64,000 nt of DNA, taken from assembly GCA_900708905.1 (NCBI GenBank), contig CAADRB010000027.1, forward strand, positions 475,590 through 539,589, read 5' to 3'. The notes under the pieces were generated by a model. That model saw nothing but the letters and a program-made list of their open reading frames with translations. It did not search any database and was not told the origin of the DNA. The position numbers were made by a program, and so were the translations under genes. Positions 51,701 through 64,000 of the stretch are shown one piece after another (position 1 is the first letter of the stretch; each line of letters begins with the position of its first letter). The DNA is from Hymenolepis diminuta. Taxonomy: Eukaryota > Platyhelminthes > Cestoda > Cyclophyllidea > Hymenolepididae.

Positions 51701-54700
51701 GACTTTCCAATTATGTAGAATTGCATTCAATGAACTCTAAAGTTTGAACATATGTCCTTATCCATTACTTTAATTTTCACTCATTAAATAAGCGATTTGT
51801 TAAATTTGATGTGAGGAGCAATTTTTAACTACCACATTATAAACTGAAACCTTTCTGATGGGAAATTCCTATTCCATCATTCCTCTCTTGACCACTATTA
51901 ACCACTTCAGTTAATAAAACCCTGATGAGTATCAAGCCTGTGGCTATCGACTTTACAGAAGCGCACATTGATCGTTACGCTATTCTAGCCTCAGGTATAT
52001 TGGATGTTAAGGGTTTGGTCGTTCAGTTTATTAGCTTTTAGTGGATCCAAATAATTAATATTCACAAGTCATATTGGCTATTATCGGACGATGATTATTG
52101 TGTCTTCTTGACTGCACATAAAAATTTGAATTTTGTTATAATTAGCGATAATTCAACTCAAAGGGACTGTCTAGATTTTGCTTAAATCCGAATTTATCAT
52201 CAAGAGTTGTATTTTTACTCTCCTGATAGTCTGAATTGCTCGTTAAAAGAATTCGTTGTGAAGCGAAAGGACATGTTGTTCAAGAACACATCTGAAATGT
52301 TGGAATTTGGTAAATTTTCCTTTACTGCTTGTTTAGGGAAGCCAGTTTTGATCTTGTTACTTTTTCCTTCTACTATCAAAGGAAATCTCTAAATGATTTG
52401 TTTTCTCGTTTAGGCAAAGATTGAACATCTACAATCCGAATGCAGTGAACTTCGAAAAGCCGCGGCAGAAGATCGCGAAAGAGTTCCCCCAGAATTCCAA
52501 CCCGTACAGTTTCCTTCCTCAACCCAACCCGCCATGTGTGATTTCTCCGTAAGGCATTTTCAATTATCCAAGCAAATGTTCCCTATGGACAGTTTTAACA
52601 GCGCTCTACTTGGGTAGAGAAAAGATACTAAGGGCCATTCCTATGAGAGACTTGCATTTTACTATCCTTCTTGTTGATCTGACATTACCAATGGGGTCTA
52701 CCATCTAAGTAATTGGATATGTACCAATGAATATTGATCTCGTGACCGCTGACCCAATAGATATGCAAATTGACCGCTGCGCTATCGGCTCACTAAAACA
52801 GATTTGCACTTAAAACCATTTCATGTACCGAATTTGATACACTATGACCTTATCAAGATATTTCCCTTCACATGCAGTGCCTGTTAGCCATTAAAGCCGA
52901 CATTTCTAGTTCTAAGCAATGTTTTTTCCTGTCTGCCAGTATTTCTACCGAGTACATAAATTAAATGAGCTACGAATTTTTATTTAAACCCATGCTTGTA
53001 TTAACTTCGGCATTTAGTGCTCTTTTCCGTTCAATCTTATACAGTAAACCTGAGCACTCGAAATGGCAAAATATTCCAGAAAGGAATGAAATAAGAGGGG
53101 TCGAATAAGAATATGTAATGAAGTCAGGATGTCAAGGGTCTTGGATTATTTGAACTCTAGACGCATCAAATAGTTCATTTTCTAGTAGTTCTAACTAGGG
53201 ATGTGATTCACATCGCAATATCCAAATATTTCAGGGCTCAATTTTCATGATTTGATCTCTGAGTGATTTCATATCCACCAAATTGGGGCTTGTTGAACAG
53301 CTGAGTTGCTGGTCACGCCATCTTGATTTATTTTATTATTATCACTATTGCCACCGGCAGAATGATGAAAGTACACTAAATGATATTTTTTGTTTCCAGA
53401 GTAATTAGCATCCAGCTCCCAGCTTTATTATTTGATGCCTAGACTGTGATTTTCCTTGCTGTCATTCACCGAGAATTTTGTAATTCTTTTCAGAATCAGA
53501 AGTTGTTCTTTTCTAAATTATTTCCTACCTCTTGTGATCACTCCTCGTATTTTTTGTGAAGCTTAGTCGCTCACTATTATGTTGGAGGTAGTTTTTCTGC
53601 TGCCATGTAGGTACCTCCTAGATATTGGTTGGCTATGGTCGGCTTAGATACAGAGAGGAGGTGAACGGAAGCGTTGTTTCTCCAAGATATTAATTTAATA
53701 AACACTTCACAGAAATATTAACCTTCTTTACATGATTTACCTGTGATAGTCAAGCCGCGCAAGTATATTGACAAGATTGATGGACAACTAAGAGGCCATC
53801 TGCGCAGCTAAATTTCCGGATAAAAAAATGTAACCTGTGACCTTGAGTTATGTCGGTCGGTTCCCTGTTAGTATCGTACCTAATTGATTGGAAGAAGTAG
53901 ACTCGGGTCTCACGTGTACATACCCGTTGTGCCCAATTATTACCTTGTCTGGTTAATGATGATCTAAACATGGGTTAGCCACTTTTAATATACCCAACTT
54001 AAAGATAAGTTTTCTTAATATTGGGAAACTTTTTGATGTGAAAATTTTGCTATTAGAAATATTGCGTTAATAAAATTCCGAATGTAGTATTTAATTCAGT
54101 CTGAATGTTTATTATTTAAACCATTTTCAACTAAAATTTTCTTGAATGTGTTGTAAAATGCATTTCCTCTTTTCAAGGCCGTTATGGATAACTGCGCGTA
54201 ACTATCAGATTCCCTGTTGTACTGCGAGTTTTAATTTTTTTATTGAAAGTTGGGTTGAAATTTATCTCGATTCTCTAAAACGCACAATTTCTTGCCGTAC
54301 AAAGTCCCAACTTTTTTTCCATTTACAATTATTTCAAAGCTAGCATATGCTGGCGTTATTTGTTGCAAAATATCTTGATCCGAATTCTTTTCGGGCAGCC
54401 GTGTTTAGTACGATTGCGTTTTCCTCATTTCATTACAACATATCCCTTACGTTTAATTGAATGATGTTCCATCTATCCCCGCTTTTTTTATGGAGAATGT
54501 CGACATTCTTTACACTGCTGCAAAACGGATGTACACGGTGCTGGCTACTGACAGGTCGGGAAAAAATTAATCCCGTACACTGGTATCGTGCACCAGTAGC
54601 GCAGGGATCAACATTTCACGTCTGAAGGCACGGGATTGGTGCTCATCGGCCCAGACCCTGTAATGAGGGTGGCCAATCACACTTATTACTTAATATGAGG

Positions 54701-57700
54701 AGAGTTCCTCAAAATTCCTTACGTGCTCAAGTTAATTAATATGCTGGCATTATTACGACATTGCATTTGTTTTTAACTTTAGCCTGTGGCTTGAGGATCA
54801 TCTTTTTGCTCGAAAACTGTCCAATCATATTGAAGTCTTATTCTTTTTTCCCGCCATGAAATTTGGTACCAATGGTTGATTCTGTTGTAACATTCGTTAT
54901 TCCTCCGTAAGCGCCGTCAGTTACGAAATTTCTTTCTTCACTTAAATATTTTTTTTCGGCAGCCATGCATGGCGCGCATTCCTCAATTTATTACAACATG
55001 CCCTGTCATCTATTTTAGAGGTTTTCGGCCTTATTTCGGTTATTCTAAAAATACCTGTGATTTTATTATAGTCCGCTTCTGGAGAGAGATAAAGAATGAG
55101 TGGAGGAAAGGTTAGGATAAAAAGCTAAGAAAATCACGTATCACCATGGCAATGCGCGCCTGTATTCAAATTTCAGTTTATGTTTGAATAATTACCTTCT
55201 GGTTGAAGGCTATCCAGTTATTTTTTTTGCCTTGTTCATATAATCCTTGTAAATGATGAAATTTAACTTGACAAAGAGAATTTATTACTAATTCTGTTTG
55301 TTGAAAGTTTTATTGCTTTTGGCAGAAGCCCATAGCGATTGCATGTTCCTGATTTTATTACAGGAGTATCCAATCTCTTTCTCGAAAATATCATTAGTTA
55401 ATAAATAATTTGGTTACTATCAGGTGGGTGGATTGAGATAAGAGTATTGAAGGAAGGAGATAGTTTGGCCATCATCGAGTCTGTCTAAGCTATCACCCTT
55501 CTCGTTTATTAAAATCTTTACCGTAACCTTGATGTAAAGGTGGCAAGGGAGTTGCACGCGAGATTTATTAAGAACCAAAAACCATATGAAGGTGGAGAGA
55601 GGTTGAAGAGAGATACGTTGGTCGAGCTGCAGATTTAGACACTCCTAGTGTATGAGCGTTTGTTCTTTTATATACCGGAGAGGGTTAAAAATGAGGTTCT
55701 AGCAGGTGGTCCATGCTTAAGGTTCACCTCAGTGAGGCGTCCAAATTTCTATTTGTATTCTTCATGTTAAGAGAAATTGCAACATATTCTTGCGTTTTGT
55801 TTTAATTTATGTTCGAATAATTATTTTTTTTATCTCATTCCTAGCTGATAGTCATGAGGGTAGTCTTGCTGAATCTAGACTCCTATCATGCATACATTGT
55901 TTGACTTTAGACAACGTTTAACTGTGGGGGAGTAAAGTTTCTTTTAAACTAACTGGAGTTCCAAAATTTGTTATTGATTGGGTAAATATAAACTTTTAAG
56001 GTACTACAGAATTAGGTGTATTTGTTAGGCATATAAATGAGGAAATTAAGGATTTCTCAACTCTTGATTAGCCATTCTTCATATTTCGATACCACCGATA
56101 GATCCGAGGTACGGTTATTGACGAATAAACATAAAAATATTTAACAACCTCCTTAAACTTCTTTGTTGTATTGATTTATCTTTTCAATTATGGATTTTTT
56201 CTGCATTATATCACTATAAAGTCACCTTTCGTTTCTATTATATATTTATAATAGCGGAAATGATTCATATTTTGATAAATTCCAATAAACCTATTGTTAT
56301 TACTATGTTGTCATGTAGTTATCTGTCTTCGAAATTTTTCTGGAAATTCGGGGAGTTTCTGATCTAAACAAAAATAATCGTTTTTGACGATTTCTCTTAA
56401 TATTATCAAATTTTAATTAATTTACTTACATATTTCATTGTGTTATTAGTTATTACTCGTTACGGTCATTGTAAATTCGTTTGTACTTTCGCAAACCGAA
56501 ATAATTAATTTATTTCTCTATAGTCATGTAACTGGTGTATATTTTTTTTTAAACTAAAGTTTTATTCCATATTTACACACAGTGTAATTGTCACAAATCA
56601 CTTTACTTATTTGTTTATTCGAAACTTGCATTTCGAGAACAAATGTAACTCTTGGCAAAGGCAAAAACTGTTAAGCGCTAATATTTGGGAATATTTTTGA
56701 ATTTCTTGTTGATCTGCTACCGATCTGTCCTTCTCATACGCTCACCACGTGAATAAAACTTACTTAACAGCTTCATACGGCGATGTATAAATTTATAATC
56801 TCAATGCTAAAATGTATCTATAATTCTTATAAGTTCTGTTTGTTTTTGCTTGTGTTTGTTTGCTTGTATGTCATTCACGTTGCATTTCCGAAATCCATTT
56901 TCTTTTATGTAATGATGGAGCTTTAACACAATCATTGCTTGAGATTTGATATCGATTAATGTATCAAGGCCATATTTATGTCTTGACCGTCCTTAATATT
57001 TCGTTAGATAGGGGCTGAGAAAGCGTTTAAAAGTTAGTTAGCTTTTATCATCTCTCCCTCTTTGAACGACTTGCACACGTCATTGACGTACATTTCGGGA
57101 ATGTTCTGTGCCGTTGACCAATATGTCTTTAGAGAGTTTACAGATTTCAAGATGTCTCTCAGGACAATTATTAGAAAGCCATTTCCTTCTTTGGACTTGA
57201 TATTTAAATATTTTGTTGCGCGTCCAATTTTTCTTTAGGCATTTGACAATTTTATTTTGCCGATATTTCCTCTTTATTTATTAATCTTTAAAAATATTAA
57301 AGGTGGCTGTAGAATTGGTCTGTTTTGCAGCTATTTATATTCGTATAATGAAAGTTTATCTCTTTTGTCTGACAGGTACAGATGCCTGCTTCAGCAGAGG
57401 AGGAAGAGGAATTCCTTCAAGTAAACGGGAAACAAAATCATGAAATTGAAGAGCCACTCAAGGAACCCTCCTCGGCCTTTAATTTCGATGACATCCCAAT
57501 TTCAATGACACGCTCCTGCTATATGCCACAGACGAAGTCACAGACTCGAGTATCATTCTACTCTCCGGCACCAACTCGGCTCAAGCACCGGAATTCTTTG
57601 AATTTTACTAAGCCTGCAAGTAGCCTTCATCCGCTCCCTTTATATATTTGTTTTGTTCGCTTTTAGATATTATGCTCTCGATATTTTGGGAATGTATTTC

Positions 57701-60700
57701 TTATATGTCGAGCTTGGCTCAGGGAAATTGTCAAAGGAATCTTCATTGCCTACCAGTGGTTTTAAGAAATATTGATCATATTGTTCTCTCTTCCGATTAT
57801 AGTATATCGTTTCATGAATATGTGGTTAGGGCTAATAAATAAATAGTTATCTTAGTCTTGAAGATTCTCTTTGACTCTAGTCTTCCATTTAGAAAACAAG
57901 TTTCTTCTGTTTTCAGAAACTTAACCTAAGCATTTCCTGATTTCTTTTTGGTTTAGAACAGGGCCACATTTTTTGTTGAAATATCTTTTCTTCCTGTTTC
58001 AAAACTTGGAAAATTGAAATAATTTCTCTACCTGTTGCCATCGTTTTGTGCACAGTTTTGATAATTTATTTAAATTTTACTGACTTTTCACTGGACTTTC
58101 CATCAAATAGATAATAATGTACATTGTCTAAGAAGTTTTGAGTTAAACTGAGTGCCCCCCCCCCTCTCTTTACTAACGAAGATCCTTAGCTTAGATCTTT
58201 CCTCCAAAAAGACTAGTCATTTTAAGGCCTTCAATTGACACAATCTCTATCAAAATAACCTTTAATGAATTCCTTTCATTCTCACTTTTTTGAATTTAAA
58301 TTCACATGCATCAGATACTTTTTGATTATGGTTATGGATGAAATGCCTTTTCCTGCATCCATAAGTTTGTTGAGAAATATTTCATCTGGTGGGAGAAAAG
58401 GTCTTAGTTTACGACGCTTGTAGAAGATGGATTGACGTCAGTAGCTTTTTTCAGTCATTCTCTTTTACATTTATAGTATTTATCCAATTTCTTTCCTCCC
58501 AAAATTGAATCTTTTGTAAAGAAATTTAATCTTTTAAGTAAGTATTGATAAAATTTGCTCTTTCGTGGATATAAATTTGGCATGCATGATGTCGAATGTC
58601 TTTCAAGACATGAAACGAATCTTTTTCCTACTGCATATTCGTTTTCAATTAGTTAGTTTTTAAACCTTATTTATGATAGTCCATTTCTGTTTGCGAACTC
58701 GATTTTTCGTTATTTTCTTTTCCGTAAATCCGAACACATTCTTCCTGTTTCATTTAAAATATTACTTCCAGAGGCTAATTAATTTTCAGTACCTCTTCGC
58801 TACAGATGATACTAATGCACCAAATTCCATTCTCGTTATTTCATTAGTACAATAAGTCATACATTCAGTAAATTTTCTTTTAGTTATATAAATGGTGACA
58901 TATTGGGATCTATGTACAAAATTCCGGAAGACTTCAGCGAGCGCACATAGGCTTATATTTCGCCAATTACATATGAGTAGATTGACAAACTAGACACATT
59001 TGATAATAGAGCGTTAATCTTAGTCACTTCTTCATGTCTTCAAGGCAGTTTATCATGTCGTCTGACACCGACAATCGAAATATCAAATAAAGCATTGGAA
59101 AAACTGCACTGATTAAAAAGCTCTCGCTCAGCTATCCAGTATTAGTCAGTGCTAGCTATCATCTAAATAACTGAGTTTACACACTGGCAAGAAAATTTGA
59201 AATTGCGATTTAAATAAACAAACACTTACTTTTCATGAAATCGATACACTAATACATTTTTTGCCGTTTGCAAGTATGGTTTTTTACGATCAGGCTAGCA
59301 CTATCAAAACACCAGTAGAAATTTCTAATACCTTACAACTATGTTAATTGGTCGTTCCAATTGGTTTTCCTAATGAATATGAAAGAGATAAAAGAACCGT
59401 TCTTTCAGTATCAAAGTGTTTTATAGTAAGGCTAAATAATGTGAAATCTTTCATTAATTCAGCAAGCATACATGAAACTTAGAAACGGAATAACAGGAGT
59501 TCGAAATGGACACGGTATATTAAGAAATCAGGCAGTTAAAATTGATATTTTAATCCCTTTTCAGTTGATTTTAATATTCTTAGTTGTTCTATTTTGAATA
59601 CAAAAATATTATTGTTCAAACAGGTTTATGTTATGCGTACGTAAATTAATTATCCAAAGGCAACCTTAAGGGAGAATGTCGTAATCAGCATTCAAGATGG
59701 CATTTCTCTTGGCGCTTGTGTAAATATTGTATAATAAGCATCATGCAGTCTTATAATGCGTTTTGTTTTTCACAACTTGTTTTCTCACAACCATTATTGG
59801 AGATGAGGTCAAGAGTTGTTTGAATCCCTTTTACCCTAATAATTAAATATTTGACCTAATGCGTTGCCAAAAGATGTTTTAGTTTATTAGTGAGAGCTTG
59901 ATATTCGTAGAAAGTAATATTTAGCAAAAATATTTCTAATTTATCTGTTTTATTTTAACGTCAGTGATTAATTTAACGAAATTTCCATTTCTGTTGTTTC
60001 TTTTCTAAAACCATTTCTTTAAGCAGATTTTTTCGGTTAATGGTGGTTGTATCTCTAATAGTTTATTGGAAAAGCAATTTTAATGGATGATTTACTCTCA
60101 GAGTTAATAAAATTAAATGAAAGCGATTGCTTTTGCCTCGGTGCCATATCTGTTAACTTGCACCTCTACAATCCCCGTCGACGTATATCTGCCGATGGGA
60201 TCGCTAAAATATAATGGTTAACATTGATCAATAAGGTTAATTAGTGACTCTGATTAGCAAACTGTCATGTAATCCCCATGTACTGTCATTAATTATTAAT
60301 GGCGGTCATTGAACTGAGTGGTTTTGCAAATGCTATTACGTTTATCCAATGTGGAAGGGGATCTGGCGTTCGTAAATTTCTAAGTCCTTTAACTAGCTTT
60401 TCCTTTATTTAGTGCACAGATGATTCCACTATGCAAGAGGAAATCGAAAGTCTCAAAACTGTGCTTGAACTCAAATCGTCAGAAAATGCTGATCTTCGGC
60501 AAAAGGTCATGAAACTGGAGGAACAGGTGAGTAGCCTATTCACGTTTTAACGTTCAGAAGGCTAAGGAATCGCCAGATTATTGGTGTTTATTATATACTG
60601 AGAGGAAAATGAAATAAAGTGGAAGCAAGTTTGATGAATGCTGCATTGCGTATGATAGTAATCAATAGCCAGGTAGCGAGGATGCCAGAGAGTTGCGAGC

Positions 60701-63700
60701 TTGAAGTTACTGAAGCTGTTAAAGTGGTGTGGTTTTGAAAGTTCCCAAAGGAATGTAGTTGGGTAAAACTAACTCTGCGATCTACAATATCTGATTAAAC
60801 TGACCCAGTGTTGTAGCCAGCGGAGGTTAATTTATGTTTAAACTTTGTGAACACGCGGGAATATCAGATGTCAAAATGGAAATGAAAGTAAAAGATGATT
60901 AATTTTCTGAAGAATTTGTTTAGAATTAAAACAGATAATCGAATTAAAAGAATGAACAAAGAAAAATTTAATGACGATTTGATTTAAAGTTAGAAATTAA
61001 ATCATTGCAATGAAATGGATGCGCTTTAAACGGGTTTCTCTATAACACAGAAAAAACAGATTGATATTTCCCTTTTACCACGCAAGCGGCGATAGTGTAT
61101 TTTTTGAAGATATGCTCAGATCAAAGAGCCTACTAGCCTAATAAAAGTCTTTAATATACACTTTTAAGTTGGATTAAAAATTTCATTTAGTGACATGATA
61201 TTCGCTTTGCTGTTTGTAGTTGATGAGTGTCAAAGACCTAACCAGAGAGATGAAGGAGTTGCAAAACAAGAATGAAAATTTGGAGGCCCTACTGGAACTG
61301 CGTGCAGAAAGTCAGAAGTAAGTAATTCTAATCCCTGTATAGATGGAAATGGTTTTGCAACATCTATTCTAGGAAAGGAGAAACCATATCGATATCTTAT
61401 TTCGATCTTGTATGGCCTAAATGGCTCTAGTTGCAAATGCGTAGCTCTTTTTTCTTTTTTTTAACACTTGTTTGAAACCTTTATCATCCGGGAATGTTTA
61501 ATTTCATTCACTTTCTCATGTATTTTTTTCCATTTTTGACAATGAAAAGTTTGGCTTTGATTGGGAGATTTTGTCTGAGAATATTTATTCTAATAAATCA
61601 CATTTTTGCAAATTAAATTTACAGAATTGCAATTGTTTTGAGACTGACTAGAATTTCTAACTGTCTTGTTTAGTCTAGACTGATTTTGTAATGTCCTTTC
61701 AAATGCGAATTTATTATAATTTATCAATTTCTGATTATTAAATTTTAAAATAGTGTTACGATAGTTTAAATCTATATTAGAGAAAATATCATTTAATACT
61801 TGCATTGCCCAGGCATGAAACCAAGAAACCTCTGACGTAAGATCTCTACCGTAGTCATTTCTTGAGCATATTAATTTCAGTATATGGTGAATGGTATATT
61901 TGGATAAGCTCATTCTGGTGAATTCTGAGATCGATTGGTTCTAAAATGTGTAAATATAAAGTGGAGAAACATGTCAATTATAAGTCGTAAAGATCCCCGC
62001 ATGCGCCGTGACTTCAGTCAGCTTCACTATGGAGCACCACTTGATATTCGAAGTCAACTTTTTGAATATTTTATTTTTGAACAAAAAGTATTGTTTTCAT
62101 TTTGATTATGCAGTCGCATTAGACTCTTTCATTTAATGATCTAATTCCTCCATACTTGATTTCAATGCAATAATGGAAAATCGTTAAGCGAGTTACTTCT
62201 CAAATTCTGGCCGTAACAACCGTATTTTCACGATCAACCTCTCATCAAATACCCATTTCAGTTGTGTGGGCCTCTACCATGTCGTAAACTAACCTAACCT
62301 TTTGCTTGTCGAATGTGCACGACTTTGTGACAAATCCCTTATGCATGTTTAGAATGCACCACATCATCCCGCCTAATCCTCGATTATGTAAATATCAATT
62401 AGCTTTTTTTCGGATTTGCGGATTTGCATGGGTTTCATAATTTCTCCGCTTTAAAAAGGGGACATTTCGTTTTACTATTCAGCAGGGTGAAGTAACCCTA
62501 ATTCTTCGACCGTTAGTATTAAGGTACAATTTTGACTAGTAGTGTATTACTTTTATTTAGTGAAGGGAAACAGATAGTAAAACTCGGAGATATCACCCGC
62601 GTTGCAAGTTCCACCGCTTTGTCTTATTGGATTGAGTATTTGGGAGTGGTTCGTTCAGTTATAACTCTAGTTTATAGGCGCCTAGGTAACGGTAGTATTA
62701 AATATTTGTTACCATGAGCGACGCTTTATATTTGTCTGCACTTCACCAATTAGTTCACATCTGCCTAATAGTGGAAGGAGATCTCTGCTTGGAATTGACC
62801 AAACTTTAAAGATTGGACAGTTGCACCATTTTAGTTGGCCGAATACATATTTCATTATATTAAAGATACCATCAAGATGGCGCTAGGTAGCATGATTTTA
62901 ACATAAAGCTTATTTTATTGTAAAGAAACTGCATTCGCTAAACTATTCATTGTCACAAGGTAAATTAAATCTGTTTCTCTAGTGATAACATGTTTAGATC
63001 TCTTATTTTTTTTAATAAAACAAATGAGCTATATTTAAAGTATCTTTATTTTCCGCTCGGGTTAGAATTGTAATAGGATTTTGAATAACTTGATGACAAT
63101 ACTTGCAATAAAATTTAAGGCTAAGGAGCGTCCAAATTGGAGAAAATTGAAGCATCTCTATATGTTCTTTCCTTCTTTTGAATTTGTGAAGGATGGAAAA
63201 ACTTAGTGCCATACAAATGGGATCTGTGTAACTTGATCTTGAGAGAGACCAGTAACTCATTTCAGATTAAATATTATAAATTAATTAATAAGAGATCCTT
63301 TCGAGTAAATTTTGTGGAAATATTTTGAATTCGATTTGATATTCTATTTTTTTGTTCTCTTTATCGTGTGCGTTGAGAATTTGCATTATTATTGCCAATA
63401 TCCTAATGATTTGTTGATTTTAGTTTTGACGTATGATTACTAATCCAAACTGTTTAATCTTCTCTTACATTAAAATCAATCCTAATCGGGAAGGTAAACC
63501 GATTATTGATGGTGTTGTACACACGAGCTACCTTTGCATTTGGTTAAAGCAGAATTCTTTTGATTTGAGTGTTACAATTTCTACTTAAATGTATTTAAGT
63601 AACTACGTCTGTATCTCTTACAGACAACTTCAAGACAGGTATCAAAGGGTGTTCCACAATCTCGAAAAGGAGGCAAAGGAGAAAAAGAAGTTGAAAATGG

Positions 63701-64000
63701 AGTGTGAATCACTTCGCTTCAAGCTCCTCGACGCTTATCATAAGATTGAGCAAGTAAATGCTGCCAATGCAAGTGAAGATGATAGTCCTTCCATGACCGA
63801 GTCGCTCTATATGAACAGGTGGGTTTCTAGAACGTTCTCTTCATCACCATGTATTCGCTTATTCTCACCTTTGCCATAAAGGGCACTATATAAGCAGGCG
63901 AATGAATAGAGGTTAGATATGAAAACCGTTTTTCAGCCCAAATGTTGTAAAGGAATTCATTGATCATTATGAATTGAATCACAGATTTCTTGATACTTTA
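33795..64000 (+). CDS. MTUS1/MTUS2-like microtubule-associated coiled-coil protein, at least 15 exons, 3' incomplete
   Basis: Exons: 33795-34014, 34087-34157, 34317-34452, 34882-34956, 39323-39739, 43229-43387, 48394-48449, 49754-49859, 50859-50932, 52414-52548, 57376-57619, 60420-60526, 61220-61317, 63624-63818 and 63937 onward. All phases fit, giving 719 codons without a stop. Residues 1-240 are basic and Ser/Thr-rich with SxIP motifs (SSIP 15-18; SLIP 217-220), the signal for EB1 binding at microtubule plus ends. A coiled coil runs from about 243 to 465. Exons 10-11 form a disordered insert with an acidic run, and a second coiled coil follows in exons 12-14. The blocks EEIESLKTVLELKSSEN and LEKEAKEKKKLKMECESL align with the C-terminal coiled coil of vertebrate MTUS1/ATIP and MTUS2/TIP150. 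The family call rests on that end and the SxIP motifs; general coiled-coil similarity is the main risk. The exon 11 acceptor could be six bases later (57382). Confidence 0.8.
36558..36715 (+). repeat. tRNA-derived SINE-like repeat
   Basis: The head has a box-A-like tggcgtaggggtt and a good box B (ggttcgatgcc, 36607-36617), spaced as in a tRNA gene. The cloverleaf is imperfect and a non-tRNA body follows (gaatggccagtcgcaccggt, then ggaggcggctcc), shared with the copy at 39,081-39,240 on the opposite strand. It is therefore a SINE rather than a tRNA gene. It lies in intron 4 of the MTUS-like gene. Confidence 0.6.
39081..39240 (-). repeat. tRNA-derived SINE-like repeat
   Basis: On the minus strand the head is gcgctagtgatacagcaagt with box B gagttcgaagcccc (39173-39186). 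The body (gaatgaccaaccgcaatggt, cctaataaga, gaaggaggcccc) follows the copy at 36,558 closely. It ends 83 bp upstream of exon 5 of the MTUS-like gene. Confidence 0.6.
41904..43186 (-). mobile_element. Tc1/mariner-superfamily element, not DD34D, inactive
   Basis: The left end reads gggtgcgtaaggcatctgag and the right end reverse-complemented reads ggtgcgtaaggtaactgagg, an imperfect inverted repeat of about 24 bp. Length is about 1.28 kb. At the left end the terminal repeat is followed at once by its own inverted copy (to 41,936), forming a palindrome. A clear TA target duplication was not seen, so end positions are good to a few bases. It lies in intron 5 of the MTUS-like gene, in antisense, with its right end only about 42 bp from exon 6. 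Confidence 0.85.
41990..43020 (-). pseudogene. Tc1/mariner transposase pseudogene
   Basis: Transposase remnant of the element around it, read from high to low coordinate with several frameshifts and stops. Recognisable in order are KLKHSEKQKCVWFFSDKKF (first catalytic Asp), NRRNDRWLV, TKFPPTVMVLAVVSCEG, FQQDS (second Asp), WMAANFHHHVTPNLWPP and DLNPFDYY (third Asp). About 37-38 residues separate the second and third Asp, so it belongs to a different lineage from the DD34D element at 4860. At least three stops or shifts interrupt it. The N-terminal DNA-binding part is barely readable. Confidence 0.82.
51880..51995 (-). repeat. tRNA-derived SINE-like repeat
   Basis: On the minus strand the head is ggctagaatagcgtaacgat, with a degenerate box B (caggcttgatactca) and a short body. 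It is similar to the head of the copy at 52,604-52,795. It lies in intron 9 of the MTUS-like gene. Confidence 0.45.
52604..52795 (-). repeat. tRNA-derived SINE-like repeat
   Basis: On the minus strand it starts with gccgatagcgcagcggtcaa (box A-like), has a weak box B (ggtcacgagatcaa), and ends in tttctctacccaagtagag. The end is nearly the same as that of the copy at 21,600. It lies in intron 10 of the MTUS-like gene, 55 bp after exon 10. Confidence 0.55.
54591..54710 (+). repeat. tRNA-derived SINE-like repeat
   Basis: The head is caccagtagcgcagggatca with a box-B-like gggattggtgctcatc, followed by a body with gagggtggccaatcac. This is the same layout as the copies at 36,558 and 52,604. It lies in intron 10 of the MTUS-like gene. 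Confidence 0.5.
58155..58164. repeat. Ten-base C homopolymer
   Basis: A C10 run within intron 11 of the MTUS-like gene. It stands out in AT-rich sequence and is a likely site of length error. Confidence 0.8.

Noticed and set aside
51922..51929. Hammerhead ribozyme core (ctgatgag here and at 15,027 and 17,587), considered because some flatworm SINEs carry one
   Set aside because: The required GAAA at the right spacing and the flanking stems are missing at all three sites.
1..64000. CRISPR arrays, bacterial operons or phage genes
   Set aside because: No regular direct repeats with spacers and no prokaryotic gene layout; the supported genes are spliced animal genes.

Overview
The window is an AT-rich piece of an animal nuclear genome. 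It has spliced genes with GT..AG introns of 35 bp to 5 kb, polyadenylation-type signals, decayed transposons and tRNA-derived SINE-like repeats, and one assembly gap. Very small introns (35, 36 and 36 bp), splice-acceptor sequences directly before every start codon, and tightly packed same-strand genes suggest a flatworm (Platyhelminthes), perhaps a parasitic one. That placement is inference: no species marker was recognised.

Layout. Positions 1-15,100 hold no gene I can support. They carry a nearly complete but broken DD34D mariner element (4860-6116) and a 381-base run of N (12,636-13,016). From 15,111 to 32,098 three genes lie on the minus strand, read from high to low coordinate. These are a mitochondrial ribosomal protein uL30m/MRPL30 homologue (32,098-31,154), an FBXO28-type F-box protein (31,014-27,503) and the replication factor CDC45 (25,645-15,111). 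The last intron of CDC45 contains an RTE-like LINE remnant that itself carries a SINE-like insertion. From 33,795 to the end of the window, on the plus strand, runs a 30-kb gene of at least 15 exons. Its C-terminal coiled coils resemble the MTUS1/MTUS2 (ATIP/TIP150) family and its basic Ser/Thr-rich N-terminus carries two SxIP motifs of the EB1-binding type. Its 3' end lies outside the window. A second, non-DD34D Tc1/mariner element sits in its intron 5.

All four gene models were joined by eye, checking reading phase at every junction. Each stays open: MRPL30 291 aa, FBXO28 392 aa, CDC45 593 aa, and at least 719 aa for the MTUS-like gene. Only the last CDC45 exon and one acceptor choice in the MTUS-like gene are uncertain.

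How the genes relate. CDC45 acts in the CMG helicase at replication forks, FBXO28 is an SCF ubiquitin-ligase adaptor, MRPL30 belongs to the mitochondrial large ribosomal subunit, and the MTUS-like protein probably acts on microtubules, so no shared pathway is evident. The arrangement is more telling. The FBXO28 acceptor lies only about 116 bp after the MRPL30 stop codon, with an AATAAA between them. This is the pattern expected of a polycistronic unit resolved by spliced-leader trans-splicing.
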